A stretch of 64,000 nt of DNA from contig CALZFC010000005.1 in assembly GCA_945643635.1 (NCBI GenBank), forward strand, positions 896,501 to 960,500. Direction: 5' to 3'. The notes under the pieces are model-generated. The model was given only the letters and a program-made list of their open reading frames with translations. It did no database searches and was not told the DNA's origin. Source of the stretch: Allodiplogaster sudhausi (Eukaryota > Nematoda > Chromadorea > Rhabditida > Diplogasteridae). Shown here in pieces: positions 1 to 12,300 of this stretch (positions are counted from its first letter, which is position 1; every line of letters begins with the position of its first letter). The translations under genes were made by a program, and so were the position numbers.

Positions 1-444
1 GCCTCTTTTCTCTTTCCTTCATCAATTCTTCTTCTTGATATCTGATTATTCTCATCATGTCATTCATGAGCGACTGGTTGTCCTCGAGCATTCTTCCATA
101 TTCCAAAAGATCATCCTTTGTATCATGCAAAATATCCGACTGCGCATTCTTCGCCATTCTTTTAAGCCTAGCGGTCCGCTCGACCATCTTATCTTTCATT
201 CCTCGGCTTTAGATTTCATCATCCACATTCCTTCTTCCATTTTCTCAATCACCGCACCATCGCATTCGGTCGGTTTCTCATTTCTCCGATCCTCTTTGAT
301 CATCTTTTGCTTGATCTCGCTCTTCACCAAATAGTCTCCTTCTTCCGAAATCGCTGGCAAGACTTCCATTGGTCTTCCTTTTCTTCTTCCTCCACTCTTC
401 TTCTTTCCGTTCCTCGACATCGTCACTCTTCTTGACGGGAACAA
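1..444 (-). pseudogene. Gag-like coiled-coil ORF of a partial LTR element
   Basis: Reading leftwards from 444, an 82-residue ORF begins with a very basic stretch (MSRNGKKKSGGRRKGR at residues 9-24) followed by charged helical sequence rich in E, K and M. It stops near 196, but the adjacent frame continues at once with MKDKMVERTARLKRMAKN and further heptad-like sequence ending in EEELMKE near base 20, so one frame change separates two halves of a single coiled-coil protein. The ORF runs off the left edge. Its place about 1.2 kb downstream, on the same strand, of a putative LTR and primer-binding site suggests a retrotransposon gag, but no zinc knuckle or protease is in view. It could also be a fragment of a host coiled-coil gene. 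Confidence 0.4.
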
Positions 445-1635
445 CTTTTACTCACTGTTCAACACGTTGTAAACACGCAACTCAACAACCGTTCCTCTTC
501 AACCTCAACCTCGATACGTCCCTCCGCCTCTCTTCACTGTGTCTCACAAGGACAACCACACACTCCGCGTTCAGAACTCTTCAAATGTTCACTACAGTTC
601 GTCTCTCCACGTGCAAGGACAACGCCTTCTTTCCACACGTAATCACTTCAACAAATGTCCTTGATCACTTCGACCTTAATTCTTCTTCGAGTCCGGTCGA
701 CTTTCAATTCTTCACGGATTCTCTCTTCTACTCGGTCACTTCACTTTCAATTCTTATCAAAGCTCGGTCGGCTTTCAATTCTGCACTTTTCTTGCACTTG
801 GTCACTTATCCTTCTATTCTCTTCTGAACTCGGCTGACTTTAAATTCGGCACGTAGCCTCTCTTGTACTTTGTCACTTCGGCGTTAATTCCTCTGTGAGC
901 CCGGTCGACTTTCTTTCAAATCGCCAGCGCTCTCGCCTTTCAACACTCCACGAGCTTCTCACCAATCAACACCACGTCAACACCGCACACAGCCACCAAT
1001 CGACACCTTCTGAAAGACCCCTCTCTTTCCTTCTCAAACCACGTGTAAGGACGCCGCCTTTCCACACGTAACCACTTCAATGCCAAAGTTGTCTAGCGCA
1101 ACCCCACTTGCCAACTAGCACAACGAGCCGCACAACTGCTGGATGCGAACCCCACTTCGCCAACCACACAGTAAAACCACCGGCTCCTCGTACTCTTCCA
1201 CTTCAGCAAAAGCCCCCTCGCTTTCAGTCACAAAGCCCCCACGCTTTCTCTTAGCAATCACGCACACAGCTCTTCTTTGACGCTCACCAGATGACGATCA
1301 ACCAGCCACACGTCACCAGCTTCACTCGCACACCCCACTCTGCACAAAACCTTCTCGCCCAGCACACAGCTCAGGAGACCCCCCTCTCATCTTTCCTGCA
1401 AGGCGAAACCAACTCGTCCTTCGCAAGAAGCTGCTCTGCTACTGGATTCGGACTACGCAGCCGAAGAACACCAGAAAAGTCGGGTGGGCGCCAGGCCTCT
1501 TTTAACTGGGTGGGCTCAAGGCCTCTTTTGATTGAAAGGAAACGGCGAGGGAAGGATGAAAAAATCGGATCACAGCACGGAATAACTTGGAGATGAGCTC
1601 TTCTTCTCTTCTTCAGCAAGACGTCTCGACGTATT
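445..1635 (-). repeat. T/C-rich leader with imperfect internal repeats
   Basis: This stretch is strongly pyrimidine-biased on the plus strand and has no convincing ORF. The motif CGGTCGACTTTCAATTC recurs in diverged form several times between about 690 and 930, with copies of CTCGGTCACTT between. A block around 605-650 (CACGTGCAAGGAC through CACACGTAATCACTTCAA) recurs around 1040-1080. Two copies of GGCCTCTTTT lie at 1495-1530. It is probably the long 5' untranslated leader of the minus-strand LTR element. Confidence 0.4.
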
Positions 1636-1653
1636 CGACTGGTTCGGCCCCCA
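1636..1653 (-). other. putative primer-binding site
   Basis: On the minus strand the sequence directly after the putative LTR terminus (...TTATTACA) is TGGGGGCCGAACCAGTCG. It starts with TGG, the complement of the CCA tail of a priming tRNA, with no spacer, as expected of a retrotransposon primer-binding site. The priming tRNA was not identified. Confidence 0.4.
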
Positions 1654-1953
1654 TGTAATAACAAGACGCTGTTATTGTAGTTCACTGCACTTCCTTTCGA
1701 TGTAGAAGACGAGGGGAGGGATTGGGTTTTCAGAGGTTTATCTTCGGTATCCGGCCAACACCAGGCCAACAAGAGGAAGGAACCGCTCACGAAGAGCCAC
1801 GGAAGGGAGACTGCCGCTCACGAAGAGCCAAGGAAGGGAGACTGACTAGGAATGGATGGAAGTCAGAAAGGCAATGGGTAGTTGCACTTAGATATGCAAA
1901 GAAGAGAAAGGACGATAGGGAGTGAAGCGTGCGAAATGGGACATTTCGTTACA
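1654..1953 (-). mobile_element. putative 5' LTR of a truncated LTR retroelement
   Basis: On the minus strand the segment begins TGTAACGAAATG and ends GTTATTACA, giving matching TGTAA/TTACA termini about 300 bp apart and followed directly by a TGG primer-binding site. It contains a near-exact tandem duplication of about 30 bp around 1784-1843 (GCTCACGAAGAGCCA core). The partner LTR would lie left of the window, so the boundaries and a target-site duplication cannot be confirmed. The outer boundary at 1953 rests only on the TGTAA terminus. Confidence 0.4.
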
Positions 1954-2051
1954 AACAGTGTATATGACATATAGAATAAAATCTTTCAAAAGACGGTTAG
2001 AAATAAATCGATGCTTTCTTGTAATGCTTATTGTTAGAATAACATCATGCT

Positions 2052-4049
2052 TTAGAGCTGTCGGTAGATGAGCGGACTGGGGGGCGCAATTTCGATGGTG
2101 GGGACGGGGAGAGGAAAGGGAGGAGGATGGGGAGACGGCTTGGAGGCCGGAGGAACAGAGCGAGCCCGCGGTGCCAGTGGACGAGTCGGACGCGCGAGCT
2201 TGCCTGGGAGAGCCTTGCCTTTATATATATGTTGGAGTGAAATTTTACAATTATCTACATGCATGCGTGCTTTCATGAAGCTTAAATATATATTTAACTA
2301 AAAGAATGTAGAGAGAATAGTGTAAAACTGTTGTAAAGAGTAGCAAAGATACGATAATCGCCGATGATGAGAGTACTGTAAGGCGACGCAGCGTCGCGGA
2401 CGGCGAACGCGGCTCGGAGGGAACGGAAACACACCATCATCGTGGCGATGCACACAACAACTGAAATATTAAGAGATGCAAGATTTATAACGCTCTGCCG
2501 GTGTCTCGCAGTGAACTGACAATTTGACACAACATTTGAATCATCTCACTTTCAGCTACCCACCAAAGACGAAAACCTTAGCAAGTAAATCCAAGACGCT
2601 AGTTACAATACAATAAACTGAAAACAATAACACCATCTTATAGTATTCAAAGGGTTGGATAGTGTTCTAGTTGATTCGACATAAATCAATTTTTCACAAT
2701 TTTGTAAAAAAAAATTGATAGTATAAATTGTAAAAGTGTTGCGAACACTCGGAGAGCGAGATGCCGATCAACGTTGCCAGCACGACATGAAGGCTGCCGT
2801 GGCAGCGGACTGGAGAAGCGGCTTCTTTTTCATCTTCTTCTTCTTTTTCTTCTCCTTCTTCAACGCTCAGCTCATCGACCGGAGGAGTCGTTAACAGAGT
2901 CGATTCTATGAAGCAAGAGAAAATTTCGTTATTTCACCACTAAGAAGCATTTTCATGATTTCCTCTTGTATATAAACATATTCGCAGGTATACATGTATG
3001 TACTTATGTACATAAAAGAGTAAAAAGATATGTATTTATGTACCTTCACCGATTGCCGCAGCGCTCATCTCTGTAGTGTCTGGCGCCAAAGTTAGCTCCG
3101 GTGGATCGAGATAGACGTCCTCTTCCATAGGCGCCACGAGTTCCATCGCATGCGGAAGATCATAATCGCTAGCAAAGTCACCGTCGGTGAACTTGTGCTG
3201 CAGGTTGAAATTCATTCTGACTATTTCTTCTATGAATCTTTTAAAATTCTCTTGATATTATCAATACTGTGCCTCAAGCAAGTTGGTAATTACGAAATGA
3301 GCACAGGGATCATCTTCACTTTTGTTGCTCACTGATCTTCTACTCTTCGCTATAGTTTGACATTGCCTGTTTAGAGGAGGCAAATAGTCGATTTGTTTTG
3401 TTACCTAGCAGATTGCTGTATATCATGATTCGTGCGAGGACCTACTTTAAAGAAATGCGATCACCAGAGGCGGCAATTCGAACATACATTAAGTCGGTGA
3501 TCGCCATCCTTTAGTTTAATTTAATCGTTGCTATTTCTTATGTTATAAGTGAAGACCTTGAGACTGGCCCGATCGCGGAAGCTCTCGGGCTTCTCGCACA
3601 TTCTGTTGAGGACGAGCGACGACTCGACAAAGATGGACATCGAGGCGAGGGCGGCGAAGACAGCAAAGCAGAGCAGCAGCCACAGGGCGCACCGGTCGAT
3701 GCGGCTGAAGCACACCGAAAATCGAGATTATAGTGTGCCTCCGTCACCTCTCCTTAATAGTCTCTTCGTATACAGATCATACCCATTTGTAAATGACGGG
3801 CATAAATAATAATTAAATAAATCTATAATTAATTAATGTTGGCAGAATTTTTTTTGTACCGTGCAGCGATGAACGCGAGAAGGGCGCAGATAATGTCGAC
3901 GAGGGCGGCCGTGACGGCGAAAGCGGAGCGTGAGACCGAGTTCGTGACGACGTCGAGGAGGAGGAGAGAAGCGCCGAGCGTCAGATGCGCGCACGCCAGG
4001 AAGCAGCCACAACGGGCGCACGGCCACGCGTGAGCAACCGAGGAGGCAT
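2052..4049 (-). CDS. multi-exon multi-pass membrane protein, unknown family
   Basis: Exons are inferred on the minus strand. The first visible exon (4049-3860) encodes an Ala/Leu/Cys-rich stretch with two hydrophobic helices, including LTLGASLLLLDVVT and AFAVTAALVDIICALLAF. It joins in frame to 3704-3557 (ALWLLLCFAVFAALASMSIF, a third helix). Further exons are 3197-3044 (acidic, soluble) and about 2905-2750 (Glu/Lys-rich). A hydrophobic exon after a strong acceptor near 2474 encodes CIATMMVCF, and a proline-rich tail ends at 2052 in PPSPLIYRQL. The last three exons are less certain and may belong to another transcript. Three to four short helices with long cytoplasmic tails recall nematode tetraspan proteins, but I recognise no family motif. 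The start codon is not identified. Confidence 0.5.
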
Positions 4050-6174
4050 CTGCTAAAATATATTATTTGTTTATTTATTTTTTATTTCCTTTTAAAAAAA
4101 TTTCCTTTTTTTCGCCCCCCTCTCTCTTGCTCTCTTTAGTCATGCTATCTCTCATAATCAATCAATAATCAATAAATAACTCTCAACGACCATCAACAAC
4201 GGGCATGATGCCCTTCTTCCTTCTTGGCACTTTGCCAAGCACGAGTGGCCGCTCATCCGACGAGTGGCCAGCAGACGAAGAAGAGGATGACGTCATCATG
4301 ACATCAGACAAAGCACGGCTTATTCTTCTGACAGAGCCAGTCGAGAGGCGGCGACCATTCGCATGTCTCTGGCGGGCAGAGATTTACATGTGGTTGAAGA
4401 ATGTTAAACATTTTCGAAAAGACATTCGGCGGATAATCAAGCATATGTATATGTAAGTATGTACTTTATTGTACATAATAACGACTTAAAACATTAAGCA
4501 TTAAGTATAATCTTAAGCTTAGCTCTGGAAAACTTTTGTACTGTCAATTGAGGAAATTGCAGAAGAGGAAAATCGTGAAATGCTTCTGAGGAATGAAAGT
4601 AACGTTACAGAAACAAGATCTTCAAAGCTAAAGATGTTCGCCTTGGCCCATTGGTGCTAAAGTTCATTGCAAAACAGATGGTGTTCCGAGTTCACTCCCT
4701 CAATCTCTCCCTCCCTCCCTCGACCTCTCTCTCTCTCTCACTCTCTCTCTCTCTGTCTTTCACTCTTTCACCTTCTCTCCTTTCCTTTCTCTCCTTATCT
4801 TCCTTTCTGGAACTCTTAGTTTTTTTTTCATTTTAACACACTTCAGTCAACGATTGCTCCAATTTTATTCCTCTCTCTTTACACCATTTCACAACGAGAG
4901 CTACGGCTGGTTCCGCTTTAAACTAATTATACAAAATTTATGTCCTTATTCTTGAAACGAAAAAAGATTGTGACATTTCAGAAACGTTCTGAACTTTATA
5001 TATGGTTGAGTTTTGCAAAGCAACGAACAAGCGATAACCAGGGGGGATATGGAGATATCTATTTCTCTAACAGACTCACGTGCTCTCAGGTGTTATTCAT
5101 TTTGATAAAGATGATTTCGGAGAGTGATGGATGAAGAAAAATTGCAAGATAACAGAATCGCGATATCGCCTCAGCTTTGGAACAATCAGCACCTCTGGGC
5201 TGGGGCCATTTTTTAAATGCATGTTGCTCTTCATTCATCCTTTGTCTCTATCTCTGTTTCTCAGCAGGCTAAATGCTCTCTCGCTCGTTGTTGAAAGTTG
5301 TGATCATCAGGAAGAGATTGAGAGGGAGGAAGAGAGAGATGAAATGAAAGAAAGAGATAGCGAGATAGAGTGAATAAGAGAGAGCGAGAGAGAGAATGAG
5401 GAAGAGAAAGCGAACCATTACAGCATGAACACTGCCGAGGCGGCATAAATAATTGCCTCGGTGATGAGCGCATGCAGTGGCAGAATGAATGGAGAGTCGA
5501 GTGATTATCTAGTCGCTGTTTCTGAGCGGAGATCAGGAACGAAAGGAGATGATGTTAAAAGGATTTCACAGGTTTACAGATTCTCGAAGGACAAGGAACC
5601 CATCTACATATGTATGCAGATTGCACCCCTCTAACAATAAATTAGAGAAATCGAACGAGGAAATACACCACCTCAAAGTCGTGAACAGTTCATTCTAATC
5701 ATTAGCGATTGGTGGATTCAATAAATAAAATGGCTTTAAAAATTATAACCATTAAAACATTCTTACAAGACAAAACATCACTGATTTTGTGAAGATGTCT
5801 TAGAGCAAGAAGGCGGAATTGTTCCTGAAAGTTCACTTCTGCAAAGGGAAAAAAGAACCTTAGTGTGGGAGGATGTGGAAGGTGAAGGAGACAGAGTGGG
5901 ACAAGTTCAGACTTCAGACATAGGAAAGAAATAGGATGAAGAGTGGAAATATGGGGAGAGAGAGAGGGAAAAGAGAGAGAAAATACGTGAGAGAGTAAGA
6001 TAAGAGAGAGAGAGAAAGGACGTAAGAGAGTGACAGAGAACGAGTACGAAAAGTTAGTGACAATGAAGCATTATCTAAAGGCACCTGTTGCTATATGTAT
6101 TCTTGCTCAGGATATGCTTCCTACTTCTCTCAAACCACTATGTTCCTCCTATATTTCGCTCCCTCTCCCTTTCG

Positions 6175-6205
<31 letters not shown>

Positions 6206-6394
6206 CCGCCCTCTGTAGCTCTTACGAAACTAGTGCGGTGATTCTGCAAGTGGAAGCAATTGTGGGGGAGTGGGGGAGTGGAGAAGAGGTAACGCCAAGA
6301 ATAAGAGGAAATCTGCTACGGATCAGATGTGAGCTCTCTCTTCCTCCATCCTCCTCGCTCACTCTTCGCTCTCTCTCTCTTTCTTACTCTCGAA

Positions 6395-6431
<37 letters not shown>

Positions 6432-7861
6432 CCTCTCTTGTTCTATCTCAAAAGTAGTTATGCTAAATCGCACAAAGCTCTTGATTTTTCTGCCGGAAAC
6501 ATCTTGCAGTATTTCCACAAGAAAAACGTTGATCATTCTGTAATTTGTTTTCGCGAAGCAAAGGAAACATTCCCGAACACTCGTTGGAGAAGCAAAAATA
6601 CAAGTGAGTGAGGCGTTAAGAGAACCCGGAGAGTGTCAATCATGAAACAAATTCCCGAGTTATACGGAAACAAACGAATCCTGAGCGTTCAGCGATCGTT
6701 TGAAAAATTGTGACGGTAGAAAAAGATTGCTTGATTGAGCATTGAAGTGTGCATGTAATAGACTTCCCCCTTGTGATCGGGCAGTTGAACAGAAGCGAGG
6801 ATGAGAAGGGAGAAAGAGAGGGGAAAAAGAAGACGAAACCATCGGCACCAGCCGTTTCTTTCAAACGGAACTGGCGGGAAGACAAAGAGCAGCTGCTTCC
6901 GTGATCATTAAGCAGCACTCGCTTAGGCTTCTTGCGTCAGAAATACGGGAGTTCTCTGTTGGACAAAGTGCAGGAGCGAAACGAGTTTGGAAAAGAAGAT
7001 ATGTATGTATGTCATACATATACATATGTTTGGAGTACATGTGTTTGAAGTAAGTGAAGGCGAAATATAAAGAGCGTTGAACGGGGTTTAAAATGCCAAG
7101 AGAACTTTGAAGATGCCGTTATTTCGAACCAAGACACGTTTCGTATAGCGGATGGGCGAAATTACGAAATGGAATTAAGAAGCATAAAATGTACCACAAT
7201 AATGAAGCTCTTGAAAAACACCATAGTAGCTCTCAATGTCAGTTCTTTCAATTTCTAAGACGAAGAACGACAACCGCCTCGTGAAGAATTGACATCGAAA
7301 GGAAGTCTTCATCTTTCTGTATTACTCTCTTTTCTTCTTTTTACAATTGTCACGTTACCACTCATTTTTATTGCGTTCCATCTTTTCTCCAACTTCGCAC
7401 ACTCTTTCTTCCTTCTTTCCTCCCGTTCCTGCTCAGGTTTCATGTGTCATGAGTTCGGTGTCATCATCTCTTCTTCAGTCTACAAATTTCACTTCATACC
7501 ACTCGAGCCCCATCACGAGAGCTCGCCCTTTATACCTTTCATTTCTGACCAGCACAGAAATTAACGATGTAAAGGTAATTTTTAAAAAATTAGAGAGAAT
7601 AAGGAAGGTGAGTAGAAGATGACCGGTAGTAGGGATGGAGAGACGAGAAGAGTAAGCGACTGGATGGGAAAACGAGAGGTCGGTAAGAGGAATAAAGAGA
7701 GAGAAGAACAGAGAGAGAGAGAGCGAGAAAGATATGCTCCCTTTTGGCTGTTGCTTCTTCAACTCGCCAAGACTGCCGACAAGTTACATGACAACGAAGA
7801 AGAAGCTTGCCTTCATCTCCATACAAGTTATTTTACAGACCTTAAACGAACATGAATATAC
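4050..7861. repeat. gene-poor stretch with (GA)n/(CT)n tracts
   Basis: No supported gene. Purine or pyrimidine simple repeats lie near 4690-4815 (CT), 5315-5410 (GA), 5955-6025 (GA), 6160-6215 (CT), 6355-6445 (CT) and 7690-7730 (GA). Short tetranucleotide clusters such as TATGTATGTCATACATA occur near 7000-7030. The open frames here are mostly Ser/Leu or Arg/Glu translations of these repeats. Confidence 0.6.
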
Positions 7862-8290
7862 AGTAGCGCGCAATAAAAGTGTATATTTTGGTTTTTATGT
7901 ACATTTTTCTTCAACGTGAAGGAAAGCTTATGAACCTTTTAGGATTGCTTCTTTCTAGTGTCACACTTTAGTTAGTAGAATATTGTTTTCATTGATCCAC
8001 TATTGATCGATGATAACTAAAACCAACCGTTTAGCATATTTGGGCGTGCTAGACAAAATACTTTATTTCTTTGATGTTGGGTTGTTTTTCAAGGTTTTTA
8101 TTTTATTTGCATTGTAGAACATCACTGCGATAACTTTTCGGTCTAGTTCTTATTTTATCTCAAGTTATTACATGCTGGCTGCCCTCAGTTCGAGATTCAG
8201 TCACTCGGCCTGGGATGCAGAAGGCTCAGCAGGATAAAATCGATCATTTACTGCTATGCCTTTTGTAATAATGATTAAAATATATTTGTA
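7862..8290 (+). repeat. diverged single arm of a TIR transposon family
   Basis: This stretch matches the left arm of the transposon at 58982-60515 along most of its length. Shared blocks include CATTGATCCACTAT, GGCGT(G/A)CT(A/G)GACAAAAT, CTGCGATAACTTTT(C/T)GGTCTAGT, and CGCAGAAGG...CAGGAGGATAAA-like sequence near the end. No inverted partner arm follows within the next kilobase, so this looks like a decayed half element. Confidence 0.6.
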
Positions 8291-9396
8291 CATAATTATT
8301 AAAGTAATTAAGATAGTTAGTAGAGCAGTAGATCCCAACTATTAGAGCACATTTTGGACAGATAAATAAAATAAATAAATTGAATTGAACAACATATGTA
8401 CATATGTACAATCTCGGCAATAGCGGCCGCGGTAAGTTTCAAGGCTTTTACTATTCTGCCATGTTACCCATAAAAAGTGGATGGAAATGTTGACAGGAGC
8501 GCCCGCGCGATGTTGAGGATGAGATCTGTGATAGGCGAGGAACATCATCGTAGAGAGAGCACCCGAACCATTTATGACAATGAGCCGACGATGCTCCAGT
8601 TGGCATGATTATATAACTACTTCCCACTTTTTAACGTTTTTCTTATAAGCGAAGTGTTATATATACCTAGCATATTGAATAGCAAAATATCCTATTTATA
8701 ACGATAAATATGAAAGTAGAGAGTTGTAGCACTCACAGGTTGTTTTGAAGAAATGGGAGAATCGCAAGCAGAACGAAAAGAGTACCTCTTTTTCCAAATA
8801 TGCTCGTGAACTTCGCGAACAAGGAAAATGACACCTCTTCAAACCGGTCTCTTTTCTTTTTTCATTGAGGACAATGGAAGATTTCAGTGATCTATATATT
8901 CATACTCTCTCTCCCCCCTCCCCTCCCCTCCTCTCTCTCTCACTCTCTCCCTCTCTCTCTCTTTCTCTAATCATATCATGACGTTTCGAACTGCGTAATT
9001 TATGAACTCCCATCCCGACCGTTCTAACTGTCGGACTTTTCGTTCGATTTTCAAACGAAAGCAGCAAAGTCCTAACGTTCGCTTGAACAAAGATGCATTC
9101 GAATTGGCCGTCCACAATACACAGGGCGAGGAATATAATGAAGACTAAAATGAGATGAAGGCTGCGTTTGCAAAGAAAAGCGACTCGGAAACAGTTACAA
9201 ACATGCTACTGATTTCCACATTTTCCACGAATTATTTCAACCATCACTGGAGATTATGCCTCTTCGAAACCTTGAAGAAACGAAGGAAGTTGTTTATGCG
9301 AAAGAAGTGGGCGAGAGTGTTCTCGACGGAGAGAGCGGACGGAGAGAGTATAGGGAGGGAGTGGAGAGAAAGAAGGTAGAGAGTAGCGGAGAATTC
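8291..9396. other. intergenic, no supported gene
   Basis: AT-rich sequence with a C/T-rich run at 8905-8970. A short hydrophobic frame on the minus strand near 8470-8540 (ITDLILNIARALLSTF followed by a possible GT donor) could be an isolated exon, but nothing adjacent supports it. Confidence 0.4.
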
Positions 9397-12300
9397 TTAC
9401 GTGTCATCGAAGCTGTATTTTTCTTCCTTGCCCGCTGGGCGTCTGCAAGGTATCAAAATTCCAGGAGAGAACGCATGGTCTTCTATGGGATAAGTTCCGC
9501 GTACATATTCTTGAATAGCCACTATAACGTGTGCCGTACCTCTGCCAAGAAAGATATCAATCATATCTTTCAAGTTCTGCTCGAGAGCTCGTGTGAGAAG
9601 AGTCTCGAAGGCGTCGACACACAGGTACAACGTTGTCCACCTGACGTCCGGGTCGATGCCGATTCGGAACAGCGAGCGCAGGAGCGCAGTTCGCTCAATT
9701 TGCCGATTTTTAACGTTTATTAAGGTAGTTTAAGACTACAGAACATATTTCAGATTCATGTCAAGGCACGGGATAAGCCTGGTCTTCTCTATCTTTTGCT
9801 TCAATTTTATATAGCATACTACATACAGAAGGATCAATGAAACAAATATTCTTTTAATGAAAACCTGGCAGTATCAAGAAAGAACCCTGAAAATTTCATT
9901 AACTGTCATCCACTTTGTACCTTCTGAAAGAGTTGGCAGTCAACAAACTGCGCAAGCAAATAGACGGTCTTGACAAGGTGGCAGACGAGATCCTTGGTTT
10001 TCCTCGAAGCCTGAGGAGGCCTTATTTTCATACTTTTGAACACGATATAAATGTTGTTTTTAATTTTAAAAAAATAATGAACAGTACCGAAGGCTGAGCG
10101 AGTGTTTTCATGAGGCGGATCTCGATGGCCTCCAAGAGAGGTGCCGCCCATGACAACGGGAAGTGTGCACGCGACCAGACAGACTGAAGAGAGGACACCA
10201 GAGCCTCAGCAGTGTAACTGTAAAAAGGAATGATTATCTTCTTCATATCTGGAAGTTGAATAGACCGTTCAATGTCAGTACTCATAACAACTGGGTATGA
10301 ATACGGAAGGACCGACAGAGCGCATTTGTCGTCCGGATGCTCTGCAATACGACGGTAGACATAATGCATCATCTGCTCATCACTCATGATCTCCTCGTAG
10401 AAAGTGCGTCCGAAGGCAGCCTCAAACATCGCGCATTCAAAACTTCTACCAGATCGTCTTCGAAACAGGGTTTGTTTCGAACGAAATGCCATTAAATATA
10501 CGATGTTAAATGTTCTGACTGCCGCGTAATGGAGTACTTTTTCAACGGTGAAATGCCCCTCATCATTGAAGAATTCACGCGTGGAGGTCCAGATCGTCCT
10601 TGCCATCTAAAGTTCATATTGAACTCTTTCTCCCAACTCGATATTTCTTCCAGATGATAAGAAAAACATCAGTAATTGGTAGCCGACCACTTCTCATTCA
10701 CCTCTTCTGCATCCCACGGGGCAACTCCGTCCCTGCTTGTGTAGAAGTTGTAGTGCATGCTCATCAGATAGAGAGCCCCCATTACCAGGTGGTCACTCTT
10801 ACTGAATGGCTCAGCGTACATCCGGCCGAATCGGGCGCGCATTACCGGGCCGAGGTCGCGCAGGATCGTCTTCTGGAGCATGCGAATTATTCAGCATGAT
10901 ATCATTTGTAGATCATAACAAATAATTACCATCGAGACATGGCACTCCGTGGCACTCGCAGCTCTGCCTGCGGATTATGCAGCGGGCGACGTCCCGCCCT
11001 TCAGTCAAGTCGTCCGCTCCATTGCACAATGCAAACTCAGCCAGCACTTCGTACAGCTTGGCCTGTTCAGGAAGTGAGATCAATTTGCATATGCAATTAC
11101 ATACTCTCCATATCCTTATCGCTCTCATTCTCACTTTCTCTCGCTCTGTCTCGCTCTCTTTTTCCTCATCCGACTAACGTGCTCGTTGTGACTCCTGTGA
11201 TTACGAATGCCTCTTGACGCACAATTGTTGTAAATGCCGGAGACAGTGTGGATGATGGCCAGACGATCTGCCTGCGAATAATGTTCGGAGGCGGCCACTC
11301 GCAACATTCCAGCGACCTGAAAATAATAGTGTGACATCGATTTCCTACTGTATTCATTGCATTGAATTTTGAAACGCAGATAGCGATATTCTCACCAGTT
11401 CAGGCGAGCTTTCCCATCGACCGTTGGCATACTCCTCACAAATGAAGAGGGCGGCTTCTCTCTTGAGTTGAGGACAGACCCTGACAATGAGCCATAGAAG
11501 GAAAGGAACCATATATCAACAGGCTTAGTAGAGAAGATCGGGATATGTATGTATGTACATAAATACATACATATGAGTGTGCGAAGATATAATAATACGC
11601 CTCAGAAGCGAAAACGGGAGGTATGCCATCATGCCAGTTTTCACTACAAATTTAAAACTTCGGCATTTTTTCAAATACCGCTCCTTGGCGGCCAAGTGGA
11701 GAACGCGAGTATGCAAACGGGGAGTCACTTCCGTCTTCAGAATCGACACCAGATTCTCATCATCACTCACGCATTCCTCGAAGAGAGCACGGATGAAGGA
11801 ACCCTTAACCTCTCAGGCTATTATTGATTTGCAAAATACAATTGGAGCAAATGCTTCATAATCCACTTGTAATCTTCACCGATGGTCCGACGTCGCTTTC
11901 CTTGCACAAAAAGCCGAAGATGTCCAACGGAGTTTTTGCATCGCTGCCGTTGAAGGCGAGCAGCGCCGAGTGCCAAAGTTGCGTTGCGATCTAAAATCGG
12001 CTTTTAAATACGATTGAAGCGATGAAGTTTACGCATTTTTCAATAATAAAAGTCAGTTCTTGTCCCAAGAAACCAGGATAAATAGTTTATCTGCGCAGAT
12101 TCCGTGTTGTGCACTCCTCCTTTAACCTCCTTTGGCGACCAGGGAGGCTTGCCTTCACGGTTCCAGAAGAATTTGAAGTGGCGACTGAGAAGCTGCACCA
12201 TGAAGAAGAGGCCGGAATCGTACATAATAGGCTCAGAGTTCATTCGCTCGCATCGTCGATGAATGGCAGGGCCGAGTCCAGGCAAGAGCATCATCTTTAA

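Noticed and set aside
4651..6543. Leucine/serine-rich ORFs as secreted or membrane peptides
   Set aside because: They are translations of (CT)n simple repeats with no splice context or conserved residues.
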